A stretch of 15,000 nucleotides of DNA from Halocaridina rubra (Eukaryota; Arthropoda; Malacostraca; Decapoda; Atyidae), in NCBI GenBank assembly GCA_037179515.1, contig JAXCGZ010016307.1, positions 1-15,000 on the forward strand. The letters are read 5' to 3'. The position numbers were made by a program, and so were the translations under genes. Numbering within the stretch: the stretch's first letter is position 1; each line of letters starts with the position of its first letter. The notes under the pieces were generated by a model, which was not told the origin of the DNA, searched no databases, and saw nothing but the letters and a program-made list of their open reading frames with translations. Positions 1 to 9,698 of the stretch are shown in pieces.

Positions 1-310
1 GTTGAAACTTGAACTTTTGAAGTCTTTTTCATTTTATTAGGTGGGATCATGCAATATCAACAGCACTAGCGCTCGGATTATTAAAAAAACTCAAAGCACA
101 CTCACAAAATCTACAGTAAAAACTGCGTTTTTTCACTGTTACTTCATACTCTGCTTTGAGTTATTAAACTATTTTACTTTCATTTGAGAATTCACAACAA
201 AAGTCACTCAGTCACATGAAATATTTACGTCTTTACTCACATCACGCACTCATTTCTAATGTTATACACAGTAAGGTACATTGTTAACTGGGAGTACCTA
301 TGCTCGAAAT
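1..310. other. Unassigned AT-rich DNA
   Basis: No credible gene or mobile element is visible here. The only structure is a perfect 10-bp inverted repeat, ACTCAAAGCA at 89-98 and its complement at 152-161, with a 53-base spacer. This could be chance in AT-rich DNA. Confidence 0.5.
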
Positions 311-318
311 GGGATTAG

Positions 319-497
319 TTGGCGACGCCGTTTTGGCGCGGCCCTTTTGGCGTCGTGAATGGCGCCTTAACAAAATAAAAAATAGAATAATTAACATTAA
401 CCTAGGTTAGATTAGGTTAAGTTAGTTGACTTATGTTTCATTTAGTAAAGACTCCATTTACAGCGCCAAGAGGGCCACGTAAAAACGGCGACGCCAA
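319..497. mobile_element. Foldback / MITE-like element, copy 1
   Basis: The left arm (319-371, starting TTGGCGACGCCGTTTT) is matched by the reverse complement of the right arm (445-497, starting TTGGCGTCGCCGTTTT). The arms are about 53 bp and roughly 75-80% identical by eye, and share GGCCCT, TTGGCG and AATGG blocks. The ~73-bp middle is AT-rich and holds a degenerate TTAGG-type pentamer run. There is no transposase frame, so it would be non-autonomous. No clear target-site duplication was found. The superfamily is unknown. Confidence 0.75.
405..427 (+). repeat. Degenerate TTAGG-type pentamer run
   Basis: About five units with the GTTAG phase (GTTAG, ATTAG, GTTAA, GTTAG) lie in the middle of foldback copy 1. 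TTAGG is the usual arthropod telomere unit. Copy 2 has a longer, cleaner run at the same relative place, so this belongs to the element and is not chance. Confidence 0.65.
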
Positions 498-803
498 ATA
501 ATTATAATACTCGATTCACCTACACTGGCGATGAAGAACAGTTGCTCAAGATCTTATTTGGGGCTTCGAGCTCGAGATCTCCTGAGCGGTTGGGCATAAT
601 ATCGATAGCGCTGCCAAGACTAAGAAATGAGAGAGATTATTTAGCGCCTAATTCGTTTTTAATGGAAAACGTGCAGAGGAAGTAGTCAATTATTGAATTA
701 ACGAGGCGAAACCGCTATTCTCGCTCCTAGAGAGGATATCAGGAAATTAAACTACTTTATATAGAGCACTACGTATCCCATCGACACTATTCGTTACACT
801 GTT

Positions 804-805
<2 letters not shown>

Positions 806-901
<96 letters not shown>
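806..901. repeat. Compound microsatellite (TA)n(CA)n
   Basis: About 40 uninterrupted TA units run to 886, followed at once by about 7-8 CA units. The Tyr-Ile and Cys-Val frames that cross it are translation of the repeat, not genes. Confidence 0.97.
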
Positions 902-902
<1 letters not shown>

Positions 903-1182
903 TAAGCTATTTTTCCCCTTATAAGGGAGTGGCTGAGTCAAGACAAAATACTCTGACTCTTTGGGAAGAGAAAATTCAGAGGAAGGGAATCCCAGTCTCC
1001 TCGCTCCACCCCATTTGGTCGACTCTTACGATACGCAGGGGAGCACGGAGGAAGCATTCTAGCCCTCTTCCCTCAAAAGATATATTACATTTCCATTTCT
1101 CGTTTTTTCAGTCTGTGCGTCCATCTCTGTTTATCAATCTATTTATTATCTACTTATCTTTTTTTTTTTATCTCATTTAATG
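902..1182. other. Unassigned DNA between microsatellite and SINE
   Basis: The short open frame at 929-1180 shows no codon signature or recognisable motif, and ends in a pyrimidine-rich stretch. I see nothing assignable. Confidence 0.4.
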
Positions 1183-1197
1183 CTTATCTACTTACAG
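1183..1197. repeat. Target-site duplication, left copy (SINE 1)
   Basis: CTTATCTACTTACAG occurs here and again, identical, at 1396-1410, exactly bounding the SINE. A perfect 15-bp direct repeat is the normal footprint of LINE-driven insertion and suggests that this copy is fairly young. Confidence 0.88.
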
Positions 1198-1395
1198 TTG
1201 TTCCAGTTTTACGTCACGAACTCCCTTTTCTACCAAGGGCTAGGACGGCTGCCTTCTTGCGAAGGACTTGTTTTGGCAGATGTAATCGTTACCCTGAGTG
1301 CATGCCCTTGCTAACCTCAGACCGTGACGGGGCGCGAACCCTCGACCTGACGCCTCAAAGTCGCGGACGCTACTGTTTGAACCACGGCGACTACT
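1198..1395 (-). mobile_element. tRNA-derived SINE, copy 1
   Basis: Read on the minus strand, this ~198-bp element begins with a tRNA-like head. It has an A-box-like segment (GTGGTTCAAACAGTAGCG near 1387-1370) and a B-box-like segment (GAGGGTTCGCGCCCC near 1348-1330), the spacing of an internal RNA polymerase III promoter. A tRNA-unrelated body follows, ending in a short AACAA tail. Two further copies with the same body lie at 11871-12068 and 12953-13154. SINEs of this kind are transcribed by Pol III and mobilised by a partner LINE. The copy is flanked by a perfect 15-bp target-site duplication. It encodes no protein. The parent tRNA was not identified. Confidence 0.88.
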
Positions 1396-1410
1396 CTTAT
1401 CTACTTACAG
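1396..1410. repeat. Target-site duplication, right copy (SINE 1)
   Basis: Identical 15-bp partner of 1183-1197. Confidence 0.88.
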
Positions 1411-1529
1411 CGCAGTATATTTAATATAAGAGATATATTTCCTCGATCGGAAAATTTTTGCAGCTCCGGACCCAATTTTGCTGTGGGGGCAGGCAAAGCC
1501 TAGGAGTTCACAGACAATGCATACCAAAA

Positions 1530-1531
1530 TA

Positions 1532-1590
<59 letters not shown>

Positions 1591-1598
1591 ATATAATA

Positions 1599-1629
<31 letters not shown>

Positions 1630-1658
1630 TGATAATAATAATAATAATGAATATAATA

Positions 1659-1747
<89 letters not shown>
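1530..1747. repeat. (AAT)n microsatellite with 60-bp higher-order unit
   Basis: Nearly pure AAT trinucleotides. An interruption block, GAATATAATAATAG, occurs at 1589 and again at 1649, exactly 60 bases apart. A block of the array was therefore duplicated as a unit. The poly-Asn and poly-Ile frames over it are not genes. Confidence 0.95.
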
Positions 1748-2844
1748 TAAATTTCTATGATTATTAGTATCATTATAATTATTATGGGTGAAAAAAATAA
1801 ATAGCAAATTCTAAAAATCAATATTTTTTTTGCAAAAGTTTATTAGTAATATAAAGGCCTTACAAACAAGTAGATGAAGTATATAGTCCCAAATAATAAC
1901 AATCAAATACATATTTTCTTTAAATGAGCTTCTGAAATGCATAAAAAATCGCCAAGGCTAAAATAAAAAAATTTAACAAAATTCACAAGAGGAAATAATT
2001 AGAAGAAAAAAAACTGTTCAGGAGAAATTGTCCGAAACAGCTCAAACCTTCATTTGTCCAATTTGGGTCGAGAAGCGATTAAGATTCAGAAGAGTTAATG
2101 GGTTGCGATCAAAGCGTAAAATATAAGATCTCTGGGAAAAAAAAGTTCTAAGATTTCCCTTCTTCAGGTGCCACCGTCAGGGAAAATATTAGGGTGGAAA
2201 AGTAGGAAACGTGATCCATTTAAAACGTCACCGAGAAGAGAGTAATTTAATTAATTCTCTAATTCTGACGACAACGGAAACTAATTAACATGCATATGAT
2301 GATGTCAAGTAAAGGCGCGGGTAGCTGACACCATGTAATGCCAAGTCGGTTAGGTGGCACCGAGGGAGAATTAGCCAACAGGTAGAGATGTAATACAGCC
2401 GGACAAGTACAGTTAAGAAAAAAAATATTTTTAATTAATACCTTCTGATATCAATAAAGTACCTTAACAATGAAGAACGATATTTAAATACCACTGATTC
2501 GAATGCTTATACTAAATATTACAGCAATCGTCATTATCTGCAATTTTTCCCATGTTTATATGGGATCACTGTTTCTCAAGTGCCTCTTGGATATTTACTC
2601 AAATTCCTATGGCCCGGATGTCCTCACTAATATCAAGCCTTACCATGGGCCCGAGCTTTGGACTGGCACAAGGTTGAGCTGGCTTGCTAACTCAGTGGCT
2701 GAGCCATAAGCAGGTAAGCAGTACATTAAAAAAAAAAAAGTAAATGTCACTCTGAAATAACTTATATCCTGAAGTGGATCATCACAAAGTAAAGAGTGAA
2801 GTGCGGCAGGGGGAATATCTTTGACCTTAATATTTTGCTTATCA
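1748..2844. other. Unassigned AT-rich DNA
   Basis: No credible gene. A 68-codon frame at 2503-2709 has no recognisable domain and no support for expression. A 12-base A run is at about 2729-2740. I see no mobile element ends that I can support. Confidence 0.4.
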
Positions 2845-3270
<426 letters not shown>

Positions 3271-3301
3271 GTGATTACCTAATTGTGATTACCTAATTGT
3301 G
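3271..3301 (-). repeat. LINE 3' tail repeat, copy A
   Basis: Just over two units of a 14-bp tandem repeat (GTGATTACCTAATT on the plus strand) form the extreme 3' end. The same tail ends copies B and C. Short-repeat tails instead of poly(A) are typical of CR1/L2-type LINEs. Confidence 0.9.
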
Positions 3302-3304
3302 CTT

Positions 3305-3337
3305 ATGGGAAAGAGCCCAAAGCTCGTATCTTCCCGT
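3305..3337 (-). other. 3'-UTR stem-loop, LINE copy A
   Basis: The same 33-base stem-loop as in copy B (4559-4591): an outer 7-bp stem and an inner GAGC/GCTC stem. Here one outer pair is lost, because the distal arm reads TTCCCAT on the sense strand. See copy B. Confidence 0.6.
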
Positions 3338-3466
3338 CTCCTCATCACTTCCATTTTATACTTAGTCATACTTATCATACCTGTCCTTAAAACTATGGAT
3401 TGAGATAGCATTAACTACCTCCTTGCTTAGCCAATTCCAATAATCAACTACTCTTACACTGAAAAA

Positions 3467-4524
3467 CTATTTCCTTACATCCTGCAAACAAGTTTTCTTA
3501 CCAAGCTTCAAACTATGACCTCTAGTTCTAGAGCCAGCAATATCAAAATATCGATCCCTATCCACTCTATCATAACCATGAAGGAATTTAAAGACTGTCA
3601 CCATATCCCCCCTCACTCTTCTAGCTTCGAGTGATGGTAAGTCTAATTCCCTCAGCCTCTCATCATAACTGAGATTGCATATTTCTGGCACTAGTTTCGT
3701 GGCATGTCTTTGAACTTTTTCAAGCTTAGCTATGTGCTTTTTCAAGTGCAGATTCCAAAAGGGGGCTGCATATTCGAGTTTTGGCCTCACATAGGTTACA
3801 TAAATATTTCTGAACATTTCCTTGTCCATGTGCCTGAAGGCTACCCTTACATTTGATAAGAATGCATATGCTGCCCTTACTATGCCATTTATATGTATTT
3901 CTGGAGACAAATCTGCCAGTATGTTTACTCCTAGATCTCTCTCATTTTCTGTCTCTTGAAGTTGTACTCCAGCCACCGAGTAGTCAAGCTTGGGCCTTCT
4001 TGCACTTGTACCCATTCTCATTACCTTACATTTTGAAGTATTGAATTTCATTAGCCACTTTTCTGACCACTCATGCAGATTATTTAGATCCTCCTGAAGT
4101 TCTCTACCATTGTTCTCGTTTTTTACTTTCTTCACAATCTTTGCATCATCTGTAAACATATTCATGAATGAATTTACACACTCTGGTAGGTCATTTACAT
4201 ATACAAGGAACAAAAGTGGCCCTAAAACTGAACCCTGTGGAACTCCACTACTAACTCTTCTCCATTCAGACACTGAGTGTCTTACTCTAACCCTCTGTTC
4301 CCTTCCTTCTAAGTAAGTTTTTATCCATTCCAAAACATTTCCACCTATTCTAGCCATTGATTGCAGCTTCCTAATAAGTCTCCCATGTGGAACAGTGTCA
4401 ACCGCTTTCTGGAAGTCTAGGAATATGCAATCTGCCCAGCCCTCTCTTTCCTGTAAGATTTGGCTTACCTCATCATAAAATTCTAGTAAGTTTGTTACTG
4501 TTGATCTACCGTCTCTGAAGCCAT
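3467..4524 (-). pseudogene. Reverse-transcriptase fragment, LINE copy A
   Basis: An open frame runs from the truncation point (about HGFRDGRS, equivalent to residue 275 of copy B) to a TAG codon at 3467-3469. It keeps FLDFQKAVD, GVPQGSVLGPLL and FTDD, the core of a non-LTR reverse transcriptase, plus the C-terminal region with TRGHS. The finger part, linker and endonuclease are missing. The first in-frame ATG (4357) is internal and unlikely to be a real start. The frame stops 34 sense codons before the natural TAA; the missing part is still readable downstream. The same nonsense codon is in copy B. Not functional. Confidence 0.9.
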
Positions 4525-4555
4525 GTGATTACCTAATTGTGATTACCTAATTGTG
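4525..4555 (-). repeat. LINE 3' tail repeat, copy B
   Basis: The same just-over-two copies of the 14-bp unit as in copies A and C. Its outer end is fused directly to the 5'-truncated end of copy A at 4524/4525. Confidence 0.9.
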
Positions 4556-4558
4556 TTT

Positions 4559-4591
4559 ACGGGAAAGAGCCCAAAGCTCGTATCTTCCCGT
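4559..4591 (-). other. 3'-UTR stem-loop, LINE copy B (perfect form)
   Basis: On the sense strand, ACGGGAA pairs perfectly with TTCCCGT, and an inner GAGC pairs with GCTC around a 5-base loop. A small asymmetric internal loop separates the two stems. It lies only a few bases before the repeat tail. In eel UnaL2-type elements a stem-loop just before a short-repeat tail is the template signal recognised by the reverse transcriptase. The same role here is inference. Copies A and C each carry one different change in the outer stem. Confidence 0.7.
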
Positions 4592-4720
4592 CTCCTCATC
4601 GCTTCCATTTTATACTTAGTCATACTTATCATACCTGTCCTTAAAACTATGGATTGAGATAGCATTAACTACCTCCTTGCTTAGCCAATTCCAATTATCA
4701 ACTACTCTTACACTGAAAAA

Positions 4721-6637
4721 CTATTTCCTTACATCCTGCAAACAAGTTTTCTTACCAAGCTTCAAACTATGACCTCTAGTTCTAGAGCCAGCCATATCAA
4801 AATATCGATCCCTATCCACTCTATCATAACCATGAAGGAATTTAAAGACTGTCACCATATCCCCCCTCACTCTTCTAGCTTCGAGTGATGGTAAGTCTAA
4901 TTCCCTCAGCCTCTCATCATAACTGAGATTGCATATTTCTGGCACCAGTTTCGTGGCATGTCTTTGAACTTTTTCAAGCTTAGCTATGTGCTTTTTCAAG
5001 TGCGGATTCCAAAAGGGGGCTGCATATTCGAGTTTTGGCCTCACATAGGTTACATAAATATTTCTGAACATTTCCTTGTCCATGTGCCTGAAGGCTACCC
5101 TTACATTTGATAAGAATGCATATGCTGCCCTTACTATGCCATTTATATGTATTTCTGGAGACAAATCTGCCAGTATGTTTACTCCTAGATCTCTCTCATT
5201 TTCTGTCTCTTGAAGTTGTGCTCCAGCCACCGAGTAGTCAAGCTTGGGCCTTCTTGCACTTGTACCCATTCTCATTACCTTACATTTTGAAGTATTGAAT
5301 TTCATTAGCCACTTTTCTGACCACTCATGCAGATTATTTAGATCCTCCTGAAGTTCTCTACCATTGTTCTCGTTTTTTACTTTCTTCACAATCTTTGCAT
5401 CATCTGTAAACATATTCATGAATGAATTTACACACTCTGGTAGGTCATTTACATATACAAGGAACAAAAGTGGCCCTAAAACTGAACCCTGTGGAACTCC
5501 ACTACTAACTCTTCTCCATTCAGACACTGAGTGTCTTACTCTAACCCTCTGTTCCCTTCCTTCTAAGTAAGTTTTTATCCATTCCAAAACATTTCCACCT
5601 ATTCTCGCCATTGATTGCAGCTTCCTAATAAGTCTCCCATGTGGAACAGTGTCAACCGCTTTCTGGAAGTCTAGGAATATGCAATCTGCCCAGCCCTCTC
5701 TTTCCTGTAAGATTTGGCTTACCTCATCATAAAATTCTAATAAGTTTGTTACTGTTGATCTACCTTCTCTGAAGCCATGTTGCCTCACTGACAAAAAGTT
5801 GAAGGATTCCAAGTGAAGAGAGATATGTTTCCTTAGTAGTTTCTCCATAACTTTGCAAACTATGCTGGTCAAGGAAACTGGTCTATAGTTCAGAGCCGTA
5901 TCCCTCCTTCCCTTTTTGAAGATAGGTATCACATTTGCTTGTTTCCAGCATCTTGGAATCTCCCCCGACTCCAGTGACTCCTTAAATATGATACTTAGTG
6001 CCACTGATATTGTGTTTGCGCATTTTTTAAGCACATGAGGGGATATGTCATCAGGACCTGTAGCTTTATGAACATCTAAATCCATCAGCGCTTTGCATAC
6101 CTCTGTGGCTGTAAGGTTGATGTTCTCTAATACCGGCCCTTGAGCTTCTATCACTGCAATCTGAGGGGGTGGGGTATTTTCTACTGTAAATACTGACTCA
6201 AACTCCTTGTTCAATTCTTTGCAGATCTCTTCATCCGTCTCAGTGATGCTTCCATCCGCTCTCTTTAGCCTTAAAACCTGTTCTTTTACCTTCAGTTTTC
6301 CTCTGATAAAGCTGTGGAAAAGCTTGGGATTTTCTTTAGCCTTCCTGGTGATGTCCCTCTCATAGTCTCTCTCTGCCTCTCTCCTTTTACTTAGGTAGTC
6401 ATTTCTTGCTCTTTTGTAGGTTTGCCAGGCATTTATGTTTTTTCTCCTCCTATACCTTTTCCAGCATTTGTCTCTCCACTCCTTAGCTCTTTTACACCCA
6501 TTATCGAACCATTTCTCTCTGGCATGAATTACACCTACTTTGGTGACAGGTATGCAGCAATCTACTATCTTCCCATATTTCTCACAAAAGATGTCATACA
6601 TTTCTTGTACAGATTTGTTGTAAAATAAGGTTCTCCA
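4721..6637 (-). pseudogene. ORF2 reverse transcriptase, LINE copy B (5'-truncated, premature stop)
   Basis: The frame encodes a non-LTR reverse transcriptase that would copy element RNA at a nicked target. Counting from the internal ATG at 6601 (626 codons): residues 1-140 are the basic endonuclease-RT linker. RT motifs follow: NVIPIFKKG and NYRPVSLTS near 230-255, QHGFREGRST at 274-283, FLDFQKAVD at 309-317 (catalytic Asp311), GVPQGSVLGPLLF at 368-380, and FTDD at 398-401 (catalytic Asp400 and Asp401). A C-terminal region includes YVRPKLEYA and TRGHS. The frame is open 12 codons upstream of that ATG to the break, so the ATG is not the original start. The second residue of FTDD is Thr where Ala is usual, and AVD replaces the common AFD. 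TAG at 4721-4723 removes the last 34 residues before the natural TAA at 4616-4618. Copy C has Tyr (TAC) there. Confidence 0.93.
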
Positions 6638-6639
6638 GT

Positions 6640-6670
6640 GTGATTACCTAATTGTGATTACCTAATTGTG
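6640..6670 (-). repeat. LINE 3' tail repeat, copy C
   Basis: The 14-bp unit just over twice, as in copies A and B. It abuts the truncated 5' end of copy B. Confidence 0.9.
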
Positions 6671-6673
6671 TTT

Positions 6674-6706
6674 ACTGGAAAGAGCCCAAAGCTCGTATCT
6701 TCCCGT
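6674..6706 (-). other. 3'-UTR stem-loop, LINE copy C
   Basis: Same stem-loop position as in copy B, with one outer-stem change (sense distal arm TTCCAGT). The inner GAGC/GCTC stem is intact. Confidence 0.6.
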
Positions 6707-6730
6707 CTCCTGATCGGTTCCATTTTATAC

Positions 6731-7706
<976 letters not shown>

Positions 7707-7738
<32 letters not shown>
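7707..7738. repeat. Poly(A) tract, 32 bases
   Basis: Uninterrupted run of 32 A. It could be the tail of a retroposed sequence on the plus strand, but no recognisable body precedes it and no flanking duplication was found. Confidence 0.85.
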
Positions 7739-7740
<2 letters not shown>

Positions 7741-8094
7741 ATATTCTAGTCATCATCGTAGGAGGTAAAACTAAAATGCTTCGAAGGTGATGAAAAGTAG
7801 GGATTTGATATACGATTAAAGATCAATTCCTTATTCCATATCAAAGAACGCATCAGGAAAGCAAGAGAAGAGTGCTTGGAGTGAGATCCGGATCGGCATA
7901 AGATTAGGCATAAGGTCGTTTCGGTGTTTTATTGAATAAGGAATCATTTTCTTGCAGATCTGCAGCAAGAAAATGATCAAATGGTCAGTTTGGAGTACTT
8001 ATGTAAATAGCTTTAATGCAGTCTGAAGATCCCAGAAATAAGGACTAAATTTTAAGTAGCTTTATCCTAGAGACCACTTGGAAGAAGAAAAAGT

Positions 8095-8097
<3 letters not shown>
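7739..8097. other. Unassigned DNA
   Basis: No gene is recognised. It contains a nested inverted repeat at 7944-7975 and a wider 11-bp inverted pair, ATTCCTTATTC at 7826-7836 with its complement at 7934-7944. Confidence 0.4.
7944..7975. repeat. Nested hairpin
   Basis: Perfect 12-bp arms (TCATTTTCTTGC and its complement) enclose 9 bases. The centre overlaps a separate perfect 12-bp palindrome, TGCAGATCTGCA (7952-7963). Possibly the remnant of a foldback element. Confidence 0.6.

Positions 8098-8181
<84 letters not shown>
8098..8181. repeat. (TA)n microsatellite
   Basis: About 42 uninterrupted TA units. Confidence 0.97.
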
Positions 8182-8183
<2 letters not shown>

Positions 8184-8533
8184 GACTGTGACACTGGAAC
8201 AGGCAAGAAAGTGCCCTCATCAATAAAGAACTGCGTACGAGAAAACATTAAGACGAAGGAAAAGAAAAAACTTATGGACAAGGCAGAGATGAGGTAATGA
8301 TACACAAGACAAAAGGATAGCCTGAAAAAAATAGTCGAAGTACTGAGGACCTAGAAATATGGAGGATTAGGCCCTGAGATGACGATAGATCCGCTTTTTT
8401 TTGAAGGAAGATAGGTCATAAGAATTTGAAAAGACAGAAGGAGGAAGAGAGTTCCAGAGTCTGGAGGTAGATGGGAAATATCAGTCGCTGTACCGACCAA
8501 TCTGAGAGCTACATATATCTATCTATCTACCTT
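8182..8533. other. Unassigned DNA
   Basis: No gene is recognised. Short frames here have no motif. A small TATC run lies at 8517-8528. Confidence 0.4.
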
Positions 8534-8584
8534 GGCTGTCTCCCCCAATTGGGGGTAGCCGATATAAATAAAGAAACAATAAAG
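8534..8584 (+). other. GC-rich hairpin followed by AATAAA motifs
   Basis: A perfect 14-bp palindrome (CCCCCAATTGGGGG, 8542-8555) is framed by GGCT (8534-8537) and AGCC (8557-8560). AATAAA occurs at about 8566 and 8578. A strong stem followed by polyadenylation-type signals resembles the 3' end of a transcribed repeat. That reading is inference and no transcript body was identified. Confidence 0.45.
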
Positions 8585-8710
8585 GGATTACTTTGCTTTA
8601 TGGACAATGACGAGGGAGCTAGCGACCGTTCAGATGGCACTGCTGGAGTTTCACAGCCCATCCTCCCGGCTCTTCCACAACCTGCGTCGCTTCATAAATG
8701 CCAACTCCCC

Positions 8711-9200
<490 letters not shown>

Positions 9201-9440
9201 TCCGACTTTGGCTTGGTATCAGAGCACCAAATGACATATTTTTTTCCTCGTTTAATACAACTGAATTGAATATCGTAATTTACGTCCTCACATGCTTTTC
9301 GGAAGCTGCAAGAAAAGTAGTAAAAAATAGTCTATTTTTCCGTAAAGATGTCACTCGCTGGCTTAGCGACAATTTTCTGTAATGCTAGGGAAAAAAATGG
9401 TCCCTAAGGAAACAGGCAAGTAAGCTTTCACTTTGTATCC
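9201..9440. other. Unassigned DNA
   Basis: A plus-strand frame continues out of the AAT array to a TAA at 9380-9382. Its last ~45 residues are not low-complexity but match nothing I recognise. No start codon lies outside the repeat. Confidence 0.35.
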
Positions 9441-9491
9441 ACTAAAAGTGTCCCGTGTGCAGCCTTAGGATGCACACGAGACACTTTTAGT
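9441..9491. repeat. 51-base near-perfect hairpin
   Basis: Arms at 9441-9461 and 9471-9491 are 21 bp with one mismatch, around a 9-base loop. In a minus-strand transcript the mismatch becomes a G-U pair, giving a fully paired stem. It is shorter than a usual animal microRNA precursor. It is probably a foldback remnant, but a small-RNA source is possible. Confidence 0.7.
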
Positions 9492-9509
9492 ATTATTAAG
9501 TAAAAAGCC

Positions 9510-9650
9510 CATGAGGAAAATTCCTCAAATCAGGTAATCTGCCTTTTGAAGCACCGGAGTTACATGAGGAATTTTCCTCAAATCAGGTAATTTGCCTTTT
9601 GAAGCACCGGAGCTACATGAGACAATTTCCTTGATTCAGGCAACTTGCCT
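9510..9650 (+). repeat. 53-bp tandem repeat, about 2.7 copies
   Basis: Units start at CATGAG at 9510, 9563 and 9616, exactly 53 bp apart. Units 1 and 2 are nearly identical (shared CCTCAAATCAGGTAAT and GCCTTTTGAAGCACCGGAG). Unit 3 is diverged and truncated. Each of the first two units begins with a small palindrome, TGAGGAA...TTCCTCA. The central AAAATT of unit 1 reads as AATTTT in unit 2, as if the palindrome centre had flipped. Confidence 0.88.
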
Positions 9651-9698
9651 ATGAGGATAGTGAGGTTGACCGTCGCTGCAATATAAATGTTGAAATAT

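Larger units (their letters stand above)
311..735 (+). repeat. Dispersed repeat, copy 1 (foldback element plus shared tail)
   Basis: This block matches the sequence from about 14573 to the window end, in the same orientation. The match covers the foldback element (319-497) and a following tail. From 571 to about 722 the tail aligns closely by eye with 14852-15000, sharing for example TCCTAATTCGTTTTTAATGG-like and TTAACGAGGCGAA blocks. The flank before 311 shows only weak similarity, so the repeat seems to start near the foldback. The downstream limit is uncertain because copy 2 runs off the window. It has no coding capacity. Its family is not recognised. Confidence 0.8.
3271..4524 (-). mobile_element. 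Non-LTR retrotransposon (jockey/CR1/L2-like), copy A, 5'-truncated
   Basis: This is the 3' 1254 bp of a LINE in minus orientation. It is nearly identical to copy B (4525-5778), differing at only a handful of sites by eye. Its 3' end is a 14-bp unit (AATTAGGTAATCAC on the sense strand) present a little over twice, at 3271-3301. Its 5' end breaks off inside the reverse-transcriptase domain at 4524, directly against the 3' tail of copy B. There is no endonuclease or ORF1. Clade placement rests on RT motifs and the short-repeat tail, and needs a phylogeny. Confidence 0.93.
4525..6639 (-). mobile_element. Non-LTR retrotransposon (jockey/CR1/L2-like), copy B, longest copy
   Basis: This is a 2115-bp LINE 3' portion in minus orientation: a 3' tail of 14-bp repeats, a ~90-bp 3' UTR, most of ORF2 and then an abrupt 5' truncation at about 6639, touching the tail of copy C. 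It contains the endonuclease-RT linker and a complete RT domain but no apurinic-type endonuclease, so it is dead by truncation as well as by nonsense. No target-site duplication separates it from A or C. Confidence 0.94.

Noticed and set aside
1198..1395. A functional tRNA gene
   Set aside because: The tRNA-like head is followed by a conserved body and recurs with it at three loci. I could not fold a full cloverleaf with a sound acceptor stem, so it is a SINE.
1478..1807. Poly-Asn (plus) and poly-Ile (minus) frames
   Set aside because: Translation of the (AAT)n tract; no coding sequence outside it.
2164..2365. 9-bp inverted pair GGTGCCACC / GGTGGCACC about 185 bp apart
   Set aside because: Short arms, large spacer, no further similarity. 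Chance is sufficient.
2503..2709. 68-codon plus-strand frame starting with a hydrophobic stretch
   Set aside because: It could mimic a signal peptide, but there is no cleavage or domain signature and no homology I recognise.
3853..4316. Plus-strand frames of 63 and 68 codons, repeated identically at 5107-5570
   Set aside because: Antisense shadows of the LINE reverse transcriptase; they are duplicated because the LINE copies are.
3271..6670. CRISPR-like or operator-like spacing of the 14-bp repeats
   Set aside because: The repeats occur only at the 3' ends of LINE copies, just over two units each, with no spacers. They are retrotransposon tails.
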